DNA of 43,617 bases. Origin: Anaerolineae bacterium. Its GTDB lineage: Bacteria; Chloroflexota; Anaerolineae; Promineifilales; Promineifilaceae. The DNA lies in contig JAHBVI010000052.1 of the NCBI GenBank assembly GCA_019637635.1, positions 1 through 43,617 on the forward strand, given 5' to 3'. The stretch's first letter is position 1, and each line of letters opens with the position of its first letter. Under the pieces are notes generated by a model, which made no database searches, was not told the DNA's origin, and saw nothing but the letters and a program-made list of their open reading frames with translations. The translations under genes and the position numbers were made by a program. Shown here in pieces: positions 26,211 through 33,010 of this stretch.

Positions 26211-26660
26211 CTATCCTCCCAACCGAGACAACCAGCCAGGCGGATGGGGCTGCATCTGCACGATCCGTCCGGCCAGAGCCTCCGTAGCCAGGGCGTCAGC
26301 CAGGCAGTTTTGCTCGCGTGGTACATGGCGGAACGAGACGGCCGTGAACACTCCCACTACTTTACATGCCTCCTGGTGCAGATGTTTCAGCCGTCCGCTC
26401 AACACCCGGCTTTGCCCCTGCATCTGGCGCACAACCACTTCCGAATCGGACACAATTTCCACAACATCTGCCCCCAGCCGCCGCGCCAGCGTCAATCCTA
26501 ACAGCGTGGCATGGTATTCAGCCTCGTTATTCGTCATTTGCGGCAGACGGCGACTCCACCAACCCAGAAAGTATCCTTCCGGTGTCCGTGCTACCGCCGC
26601 TGCGCCAGCATGTTCCGTTCCCGAGACAGCTCCATCTACAAAGATAGATATGGTTTTCAT
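26211..26660 (-). CDS. RNase HI-family protein in the RT-Cas1 adaptation module
   Basis: 149 residues from ATG 26660 (an adjacent ATG at 26663 is equally possible). The fold and catalytic residues are clear: IFVDGAVSG with D9, TNNEAEYHATLLGL with E46, IVSDSEVVVRQM with D72, and QNCLADALA with D122. This is the complete D-E-D-D set of the prokaryotic/RT-like RNase HI group that degrades the RNA strand of RNA-DNA hybrids. Its place between cas2 and the rest of the RT-containing module, with one nt before cas2, implies a role in processing cDNA-RNA hybrids made by the linked reverse transcriptase during spacer acquisition from RNA. That role is inferred. Confidence 0.88.
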   Translation of the reverse strand: MKTISIFVDGAVSGTEHAGAAAVARTPEGYFLGWWSRRLPQMTNNEAEYHATLLGLTLARRLGADVVEIVSDSEVVVRQMQGQSRVLSGRLKHLHQEACKVVGVFTAVSFRHVPREQNCLADALATEALAGRIVQMQPHPPGWLSRLGG

Positions 26661-26702
26661 CATTCTTACCAGGGATTGGCGATTGTGACCCGTCTCCAAT
26701 TC

Positions 26703-27320
26703 CTAATCTCCAAAGTAATCTTCCTGAAAATTCTCATCACCGTTGGCGCCACCATTAGCGATTGTCCGGCTATAAGAGCGGTCACGAATAGGCGCACGAC
26801 GTGGCCGGTCAGGCGTCCGGTGACGGCCGTGCATCAACCGGTCGGCCGCCACCGAACTGGAACCAATCAATAAAATGCGCGTCAGCCATACCAGCAGCGC
26901 CACAAAAACGGGTGCGTACAGCAACATATCTCCTTTAGAAACAAGCGTAGCGCCGACTTCACGCGGCGCGATAATCAGGGCCACCGTATACCACGTCATT
27001 ACCGCGTTCATGCTCGCCCCCAGGAGCCAGGCACCTAACAGCATCCACACCTCTCTTGGCTCATCTTTCAGATGTTGTTCTGGCGTAAACATACGCACCA
27101 CACCGGCAAAATCAATGCTGCAAAATGCAAAGGCCAGGATCGCGGCCCACTCCAGGCCCAGGAAACGGTTACCGCCCAGTAAATTCATCAGCGCAAACCG
27201 GGTTGTATCAAAGTTGAAGATTTCAAAACTGACGAGCGCCGCTACCAGGATTAGCGCTATCGCTATGCCACGCCCTTTTATCCATGACCACTTGTTCGCC
27301 GAAACAGTCCAGGTACTCAT
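26703..27320 (-). CDS. Four-TM membrane protein in the adaptation operon, unknown function
   Basis: 205 residues from ATG 27320 (MSTWTV). I do not recognise the family. Four hydrophobic segments are visible: GIAIALILVAALVSFEIF (about 17-34), LEWAAILAFAFCSIDFAGVV (about 55-75), VWMLLGAWLLGASMNAVMTWYTVALIIA (about 90-118) and LLYAPVFVALLVWLTRILLIG (about 130-152). A basic, disordered C-terminal tail follows (RHRTPDRPRRAPIRDRSYSR) and ends acidic. The tail would face the cytoplasm and might bind nucleic acid. It is encoded between the RemA-like and RNase H genes. A membrane component here parallels the membrane proteins encoded upstream (VWA/FHA-like). Confidence 0.7.
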   Translation of the reverse strand: MSTWTVSANKWSWIKGRGIAIALILVAALVSFEIFNFDTTRFALMNLLGGNRFLGLEWAAILAFAFCSIDFAGVVRMFTPEQHLKDEPREVWMLLGAWLLGASMNAVMTWYTVALIIAPREVGATLVSKGDMLLYAPVFVALLVWLTRILLIGSSSVAADRLMHGRHRTPDRPRRAPIRDRSYSRTIANGGANGDENFQEDYFGD

Positions 27321-27337
27321 TTGCCTTTCCTCCAAAA

Positions 27338-27568
27338 TTAGGTTCTCAACAGATCCAACAGTTCAACCGCTGTCAATGAAGTAATCACCACATGGCCGCT
27401 ATCCAGCACAAGCACCGTTTGTCGCTTTTGTCCACCTGTCAGAACTATTACATGTGATGCGGGTGTCTGTTGCACCAGTCGCCGCATGGGAGCTGCTTCT
27501 GAAAGGCCAATAGCCACAATTCGCCCAGCAGCAACCAACCCTTCGTTTTCAATAGTCATCCAGTTCAT
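27338..27568 (-). CDS. RemA/DUF370-like small DNA-binding regulator
   Basis: 76 residues, the usual size of RemA/DUF370 proteins. The pattern GLVAAGRIVAIGLSEAAPMRRLVQQ corresponds to RemA's 'vva-nRIvaIvspesAPikRlvqe'. VLVLDSGHVVITSLTAVELLDLL corresponds to 'avIitDSdHVilSav.petva.rl'. RemA forms ring-shaped DNA-binding oligomers that activate biofilm genes in Bacillus. A copy within a CRISPR adaptation operon is unusual. It may regulate the locus or bind the repetitive DNA near it (the CGATTAC repeats flank this gene, and the array is in the same locus). A second possible start is ATG at 27559. Confidence 0.7.
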   Translation of the reverse strand: MNWMTIENEGLVAAGRIVAIGLSEAAPMRRLVQQTPASHVIVLTGGQKRQTVLVLDSGHVVITSLTAVELLDLLRT

Positions 27569-27570
27569 GT

Positions 27571-27618
27571 CGGTAATCAGTTATCGGTAAACGGTAATCG
27601 GTAAATAACTGATTACCG
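27571..27618. repeat. CGATTAC-type repeat, copy 2, with 14-bp inverted repeat
   Basis: Gap between cas1 and the RemA-like gene. Perfect 14-bp arms (27571-27584 and 27605-27618) enclose more copies of GGTAATCGGTAA. It could fold as an RNA hairpin that reduces read-through, or act as a dispersed repeat. Confidence 0.7.
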
Positions 27619-27626
27619 TTTACCAG

Positions 27627-28676
27627 CTATTTAGCCCGCATTGCCTCATAGGCGGCATCATGCCCGGTAATAACCCGTGCCATGCGCCGCGCCTGCAAAA
27701 CAATCGCCTGCTGTAACGTTGTCTCGCCGCCTGGCCCGGCCAGAGGGTGATACATGCGCGTATCCAGACGACTGCCATAAGCCTGTAACACGCGCATCAT
27801 GCCCGCTTCCCCCAACTCAACTGGCCGCTCTGAACGACCTGTCCGCACAAACTCTTCAGGACGTAAAGCGCCCCGGTTCACCAGTTCCAGGCAGAGCGCA
27901 TCAGCAATGATGGGCCGCCATTCTTCCATCAAATCTAAGGCCAGTGACGGCCGTCCTGGATGCACCTCGTGGAAAAAGCCCATGTAAACGTCCAGCCCTA
28001 CCATTTGCACGGCCGCCCGTACATCTTTCAACAACAGGCTATAGCCAAAACTAAGCAGGGCGTTGAACGGATCCGGCGGTGGGTGATAATCTCGTTTCTG
28101 AAATCCCCAGGCCCGGTCTAACAGGCTGCGGAGCGCCTCAAAGTAATAGGCAGCGGCCTTGCCTTCATAACCGCGTAACGAGTCCAGATTGCCGGCCTGC
28201 CGCGCCGCTTGCTGCATCTGCATCATGCCGGCCAGTGACCGGTCAAATAACCCGCCGTCGCGAACGTAAATGGCGCCATTATCCGACGTCTTACCGTCCA
28301 ATCGCCGCACCTGTCGTTGCAAAATCACGCGTTGGTTGTGAATTTTGGCGTCTACCATGGCCTTTGCCACCGGCAGGGCTAAGGCGCCGCTATCTTTTTG
28401 CTGCAACTGCTTTTGACGCAACTGCACGTGGCCGGAACTATCCGCCTCCAGCCGCAGGCGAAATTTGCCGTAGCTGGACAGAAAAACCACATCCACCTGC
28501 CGCTGCACCAGCGTTACCATGGTCTGTGTCGTCATCTGCACATTGCCCATGACCACTACCTGGTCAACCTGGTTCATGGGGAACTCTTCCAACGTGTGCC
28601 CCTCTTTGCTGATAACCAGCCGCTCTCCGCGCTTGCGCACCATCGCCCCTTGTTCGCGTACATAAACGGTCGTCAT
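27627..28676 (-). CDS. cas1: Cas1 integrase
   Basis: 349 residues. An N-terminal beta domain (TVYVREQGAMVRKRGERLVISKEGHTLEEFPMNQVDQVVVMGNVQMTTQTM) leads to the helical catalytic domain. The metal ligands are recognisable in GYEGKAAAYYFEAL (Glu), GFFHEVHPGRPSLALDLMEEWRPI (His and Asp) and nearby ALLSFGYSLL. It integrates new spacers at the array leader. It is encoded about 70 nt after a separate reverse transcriptase and is not fused to it, unlike many RT-Cas1 proteins. Confidence 0.95.
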   Translation of the reverse strand: MTTVYVREQGAMVRKRGERLVISKEGHTLEEFPMNQVDQVVVMGNVQMTTQTMVTLVQRQVDVVFLSSYGKFRLRLEADSSGHVQLRQKQLQQKDSGALALPVAKAMVDAKIHNQRVILQRQVRRLDGKTSDNGAIYVRDGGLFDRSLAGMMQMQQAARQAGNLDSLRGYEGKAAAYYFEALRSLLDRAWGFQKRDYHPPPDPFNALLSFGYSLLLKDVRAAVQMVGLDVYMGFFHEVHPGRPSLALDLMEEWRPIIADALCLELVNRGALRPEEFVRTGRSERPVELGEAGMMRVLQAYGSRLDTRMYHPLAGPGGETTLQQAIVLQARRMARVITGHDAAYEAMRAK

Positions 28677-28744
28677 GTTTCACCTCCAGAAATCGAATTT
28701 CGGCAACCAGGTTGTGGCAACAGGGTTGCTTGAGAACGCACTTC

Positions 28745-29713
28745 TCATCTGTTCAACTGATACATTTCTTCTTTCACAAAAAACCAACCGACAAACTGAA
28801 AACCTTCATCAAAGTTGGTGATGTCTGTCTTGCTGGGGTGCATACTCAGGCCCAGACGCTTGAGATTGTCGGCCGCCCAGTATTTGGCCCATTGCACGGC
28901 CGCTTTGTGTCGGCCCAGAATGACAAAATCATCGGCATAACGCACCAGCGTAATGCTGTGTTGTTGCATCGCCTGGTCAAATGAGTGCAGATACAGATTG
29001 CAGAGCAAGGGCGAGAGAGCGCTGCCTTGCGAGGTGCCGGTGGTGGTCTGGTCAGGTCGCCAGGCGTTGCCAATTTTGGCATGTAACCAACGTTTAATCA
29101 GTTCCCGGATGGGGTAAGGTACATGCCAGCGGGCCAACTGGCGCAGAACAATACTGTTTCGCATTTGCCCAAAACAATCCTCGATGTCCGCATCCAGCAC
29201 CCAAAATGCGCCCTGCTCTCTGGCATGGGCAATGGCCTCAGCGGCGTCACGGGTGGAACGGCCGTGACGATACCCAAAACTGCATGGTAAAAACTGGCGC
29301 TCAAACACCGGCTCCAGATAGTTATACGTGGCTCGTTGCGCCACCCGGTCGCGGATTGTCCATAAGGTCAACGGCCGCCAGCCCGCTTCCCCTTTGGGTA
29401 CCAGAATGAGCTTCACCGGCTGTGGGTGATAGTCGCCATTGACCAGTTCGGTGTGGAGCATGTGCAAATTCTTTTCCAGGTCTGCTTCAAACTCGGCAAT
29501 CGTTTGCCCATCCGAACCACTGCCACCCCGGTTGGCGCGCACGGCCGTCCACGCACGCCGCAACGCATCTACCGCATACGCAGGCTGCCAGGGGCCATAT
29601 GGGGAGCGGAGATTGGCGATGAGAGAGGGAAATTGCGCTTTCATTTTCTTGTGATCTCGATAGGAAGGAACCTGCCTTCGTCTAGTGGTGTTCCTCTTTA
29701 GCCATGTTTGCAT
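28745..29713 (-). CDS. CRISPR-associated reverse transcriptase (group II intron-like, stand-alone)
   Basis: About 322 residues from ATG 29713. A TTG at 29731 and an ATG at 29644 are alternatives. Any start but the last overlaps the end of the GTPase gene. RT motifs are in order: LILVPKGEAGWRPLTLWTIRDRVAQRATYNYLEPVFE, FLPCSFGYRHGRSTRDA, WVLDADIEDCFGQM (motif A Asp), GTSQGSALSPLLCNLYLHSFD, LVRYADDFVILG (catalytic YADD), LGLSMHPSKTDI and GFQFVGWFF. The protein stops here, with no maturase (X) or endonuclease domain and no intron RNA visible, so it is not an active group II intron. Next to cas1, cas2 and RNase H, its likely role is spacer acquisition from RNA. Confidence 0.9.
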   Translation of the reverse strand: MQTWLKRNTTRRRQVPSYRDHKKMKAQFPSLIANLRSPYGPWQPAYAVDALRRAWTAVRANRGGSGSDGQTIAEFEADLEKNLHMLHTELVNGDYHPQPVKLILVPKGEAGWRPLTLWTIRDRVAQRATYNYLEPVFERQFLPCSFGYRHGRSTRDAAEAIAHAREQGAFWVLDADIEDCFGQMRNSIVLRQLARWHVPYPIRELIKRWLHAKIGNAWRPDQTTTGTSQGSALSPLLCNLYLHSFDQAMQQHSITLVRYADDFVILGRHKAAVQWAKYWAADNLKRLGLSMHPSKTDITNFDEGFQFVGWFFVKEEMYQLNR

Positions 29714-30881
29714 CCATGTCTTGAACTTCAATGATTTCCTCTGGCGGGCCGGGCACGGCCGTCACCCATTTAGGCTGGCGGCGTGTAACCTGTTTCATTC
29801 GCCTGCTCAACCGGCTACGGCCGTTCTGTAACCGTTGGCGTGGCCAGATAACCAATTGCTGTAGCGGCACGGTCGCCCCACCTTCGTAATAGCGGATAGC
29901 CGCTTCGCCAATCAGGAACGTCATGCCACTGCTGAGTAGCCCGGCAGCGGCCCAGCCCACAAACGGGATGAACTTCACCAAGGCCAGCGCCAGGTAACGA
30001 ATGCCCAGCGTGCCCACCACGGTGCCAATCACCTCCCGGTTCAGACTGCCCGTGGGCACATAACCATAAGCCGCACCTACCCGCATGACCACGCCAACCT
30101 GAATCATCACCTGAAAGGGCAAATCCAACAGGGGAACAGGCTGTGCACCAACGACCCCGGCCAACAGTGCGGCCTGACGAATGACTCGGCGTGCGGCATG
30201 GCGGCGCAGACTGGCTAATTCCCGACCTAAAGGGACGGCTAGCCGGGGCACAGCATTGAGCATGGCCGGTAACAGCCGTTCTTCTACATTGTGCCCGGTG
30301 AAGGCGGAGATGGGGATGACAGGCATCCCGACTCTTTCGCTGGCTTCGGCCGCTACCGTCTCATCACCTACCAGATCCCACTTGTTTAACACCGCCAGTA
30401 ACGGCCGTCCCGCCGCTCGCAGCGCGGCTACCCAGCGGTAATCCGCAGCCGTCACCCCCACCGTAGCGTCAAGTAAATAAACGACCAGGGCGGGTTCACC
30501 CAAAGCCAATAGCACATTCAATCTGGCCAGCCCCACTTCCGGTAGATGCGGCGGTAGATCGGCCAGAATAAAAATCCCCAACGATTCCAGCCGCAAATTC
30601 GCTTCGAATTCATAGCCATCGCCCACAGCGCCGCTCACGGCCGTGCCCTCCTTGCCAGAAATAACCCAGCCGCGCAGCCGATTAAACAACAGGCTCTTAC
30701 CTACACCAGGCAGCCCCACAAAGGCCACCCGCGCCTGGCTCTCCTGTCCAATTTCCGCGGCCAGCCCATCCCATTGGCACAAGTCACGCAGGCTATCAAA
30801 CCAGCCGCCGCCAACTGACTCAGACCAACGGCCGTTTCCGTTTTTTCTATCTGGTTCGTCATACTCATACTCATCGTTCAT
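29682..30881 (-). CDS. Era/YcjF-like GTPase with hydrophobic C-terminal domain
   Basis: 399 residues. G1 is VAFVGLPGVGKSLL (G56-S63). The conserved switch T80 is in GKEGTAVSG. The G3 position reads LADLPPHLPE with Pro where Gly is usual. G4 is VLNKWDLVG (166-169), and G5 is IPISAFTGHNVEE. Residues 225-345 are hydrophobic and glycine-rich (AALLAGVVGAQPVPLLDLPFQVMIQVGVVMRVGAAYGY ... FIPFVGWAAAGLLSSGMTFLIGEAAIRYYE). This matches the DUF697-type membrane-associated domain found after Era-like GTPases. A GTPase of this kind is part of the inferred FtsZ-like/VWA membrane-remodelling system, whose other members lie just upstream. Its 3' end overlaps the RT gene, coupling it to the CRISPR adaptation operon. 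Confidence 0.85.
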   Translation of the reverse strand: MNDEYEYDEPDRKNGNGRWSESVGGGWFDSLRDLCQWDGLAAEIGQESQARVAFVGLPGVGKSLLFNRLRGWVISGKEGTAVSGAVGDGYEFEANLRLESLGIFILADLPPHLPEVGLARLNVLLALGEPALVVYLLDATVGVTAADYRWVAALRAAGRPLLAVLNKWDLVGDETVAAEASERVGMPVIPISAFTGHNVEERLLPAMLNAVPRLAVPLGRELASLRRHAARRVIRQAALLAGVVGAQPVPLLDLPFQVMIQVGVVMRVGAAYGYVPTGSLNREVIGTVVGTLGIRYLALALVKFIPFVGWAAAGLLSSGMTFLIGEAAIRYYEGGATVPLQQLVIWPRQRLQNGRSRLSRRMKQVTRRQPKWVTAVPGPPEEIIEVQDMDANMAKEEHH

Positions 30882-30906
30882 CTATTCCAATCCTTATCAT
30901 CCATCC

Positions 30907-30930
30907 GTTTACCGATAACCGATTACCGTC
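30907..30930. repeat. CGATTAC-type repeat, copy 3
   Basis: Short tandem TTTACCGATAACCGATTACCG in the gap between the GTPase gene and the 662-aa gene. Confidence 0.6.
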
Positions 30931-30933
30931 TAC

Positions 30934-32922
30934 TTATATTCCCGTCCGTACCCGTGCCAGCCACAGCCTTTTCCGGTCACCGGATGGCAGCCAGGTCATA
31001 TTGCCGTCTGTTTCCGGCAGTAAATCAGCCAGCAGATGGGCGTCTGCGCCACACACGGCCGTGCCCCAGCCATTTTGTTCGCGTACACTCTCTGCCAATC
31101 GTGCTTCGTCTACACGCCATAAGGGGCAGGCGGCATCCCAGGCTTCCTGCCAGCGTACCTGTAACTGTTCATGGTCGCCGGCCCAGGCCATCAAAGCGTC
31201 TGCGGCCGTCAAATGCCACACCCCGGCCAATCGCTGTTCGCCGAAGCGGTGTAAACCGGCACCGATAGCATCATCCAGACCTGTCACCTGCTGCCCCAGG
31301 CCACCCAGGGCAGCGGCCGCGGCCACCGCCTCCGCCGCGTCATCCGGTATGAGTTGCGGATACAAGGCGTGTGGCACAGGTAATGCAATACCCGGCCATT
31401 GGCAGGAGGTCGCCGCTCTGACTGCTTGGGCCTTTCCTTTTTGCTCGCCGTGCCCGGCCCATTCCCCGGCCAGATATTGCAGCATCTCTCCTACTTCCTC
31501 CACCTGCCCAGATACCCGCCGCGTAATCTGCCTTAGTTCACTCATTGCCTGCCGGGATGTCTTGTTCAGGAGGCACTGCCGTTTCAATGCAGCCTGTTGT
31601 CTTAGAATGTGACACAGTTGCCATCCGGCTTGCTGCATTTGCCCATAGCGCCAGACCAGACCCGGCCAGCGCCAGGGGCGTAAGGTTGCGGCTGTCCAGT
31701 TTTGCCATCTGGCTGGCGGCCAAGCAGCCAGTCCTGCTTTCAGGTGGGTCTCCACCGGCCCCCGTTCGGTTGCCAGGGCAGACATGCTTTCATTCAGGGT
31801 TTCTTGCTCATCCAGCGTTTGTTCAATGAGCCGGTCATATTCGACCATCACCGCTTCCAACCAGGCGCAGGCACGGGCAATGCCAGCTATCGGATTGTCG
31901 TTGAGGATGGCTTGCGCCTGTTGTTGTAGCACGGCCGTTGCCCGATGCAGCGGCCCGGCCAGACGCAGGCAGGCATGTTCCTGGAATACAATCAGGCTCT
32001 CGTCATCCACCTCCGCTGTAAAAAGCGTCTCCGTGAGTAGTCGAGACAAATCCCAGGGCCAGGGCATACGCCACGCTTCACCCGGAAAACGGGGTAACTG
32101 CTGCTCCTCTTCCTTTAATAGATGGGTGGCGACATCGGCCAACCCCAGATGGCAGCTTTCCATCCAGGCAGCCACTTCGGCTGAGGAGATGTCCTCCTCT
32201 GAGCGTGCCAACCAGTGCGCCAGTACGTTATCCAGCCAGCGACAGGTGAAGGCGGCGTGGGTGGCCGCAGGCGACCACTCCCAACCACTTAGCCCGATGG
32301 TGAAGAGGGGCTGATCGCCACTAAATACCAGCTCGTTTTGTAGGGTGGCCTGCTCTGGTAAAGTCTGCAAGGTGGTCACGGCCAGACACCACAGCAGTTC
32401 GGCGGCCGCGCGACAGAGGGCGTCATCGTCAGGCAAACGGTACCCGGCCTCATTACACAGCCCGAGTACGGCCGTGCCCCGTGACACGCCCACCGGTACT
32501 GACAGGCACTCCGCGGCCGCCGATTCCCCGGCCGCGCCCATCAGCCAGATAAGCAGCGATGCTGCTTCCACCCCCAGATGACGGTAGATCACGGCCGTCA
32601 ATTGTTCAGCCAGCATTGCCGCGTTTTCGCCAGCGCCAGATGCCGCATCTACCAGCAGGAAAAGGGATAGTTCGGCCGGACTTGCCAGCCGCCAATTATG
32701 AGTGGCCAGGAGAGCGGCCAGGTCAGGCGGTGAGATGCGGGTCAGGGCCGAGGTCACGGCCGTGTCCAGGTCATCGTCTCCAGTAGACAAAACGGCCATA
32801 GCGGCCTGCGGCCCTTGCCGTTCCACCAGCCGGGCGGAAAACATCGCCCCCACTGTCTGGGACAGTGGCCCACAGGTGACAATCAGCGTTCGTTTTATTT
32901 CGTCTGGTTTTGTGGTGATCAT
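30934..32922 (-). CDS. Unknown 662-aa protein of the FtsZ-like/VWA operon
   Basis: I do not recognise a known family. The first 65 residues (RTLIVTCGPLSQTVGAMFSARLVERQGPQAAMAVLSTGDDDLDTAVTSAL) have the strand, glycine loop, helix, strand order of a Rossmann or tubulin N-terminus. They line up loosely with the start of the neighbouring tubulin-like protein (RRILVVGLGGSGQITVTCLKAQL...RLLAFDTT), so it may be a degenerate paralogue without the GGGTGSG loop. The middle and C-terminal parts are helical and leucine/alanine-rich, with a likely coiled coil near 360-400 (EYDRLIEQTLDEQETLNESMSALATERG). No membrane helix is obvious. It lies between the GTPase and tubulin-like genes, separated from both by CGATTAC repeats, and is probably a structural or regulatory partner of that pair. 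Confidence 0.65.
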   Translation of the reverse strand: MITTKPDEIKRTLIVTCGPLSQTVGAMFSARLVERQGPQAAMAVLSTGDDDLDTAVTSALTRISPPDLAALLATHNWRLASPAELSLFLLVDAASGAGENAAMLAEQLTAVIYRHLGVEAASLLIWLMGAAGESAAAECLSVPVGVSRGTAVLGLCNEAGYRLPDDDALCRAAAELLWCLAVTTLQTLPEQATLQNELVFSGDQPLFTIGLSGWEWSPAATHAAFTCRWLDNVLAHWLARSEEDISSAEVAAWMESCHLGLADVATHLLKEEEQQLPRFPGEAWRMPWPWDLSRLLTETLFTAEVDDESLIVFQEHACLRLAGPLHRATAVLQQQAQAILNDNPIAGIARACAWLEAVMVEYDRLIEQTLDEQETLNESMSALATERGPVETHLKAGLAAWPPARWQNWTAATLRPWRWPGLVWRYGQMQQAGWQLCHILRQQAALKRQCLLNKTSRQAMSELRQITRRVSGQVEEVGEMLQYLAGEWAGHGEQKGKAQAVRAATSCQWPGIALPVPHALYPQLIPDDAAEAVAAAAALGGLGQQVTGLDDAIGAGLHRFGEQRLAGVWHLTAADALMAWAGDHEQLQVRWQEAWDAACPLWRVDEARLAESVREQNGWGTAVCGADAHLLADLLPETDGNMTWLPSGDRKRLWLARVRTGI

Positions 32923-32956
32923 GATCTTTATCCTGAATAAGTAGCCAATCTGCGGC

Positions 32957-33010
32957 TCACCGATTACGGTTCACGGATTACGGCTCACGGATTACCGATT
33001 ACCGATTACC
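32957..33010. repeat. CGATTAC-type repeat, copy 4
   Basis: Imperfect tandem units (CACCGATTACGG, CACGGATTACGG, CACGGATTACCGATTACCGATTACC). The repeat runs into the tubulin-like coding sequence and supplies its stop codon and final codons (32992 onward), so it has been inserted or expanded into the gene end. Confidence 0.7.

Noticed and set aside
28745..29731. Reverse transcriptase as part of a group II intron
   Set aside because: No maturase or endonuclease domain follows YADD and motif 7, no intron domain V-like hairpin is visible nearby, and the gene is embedded in cas genes.
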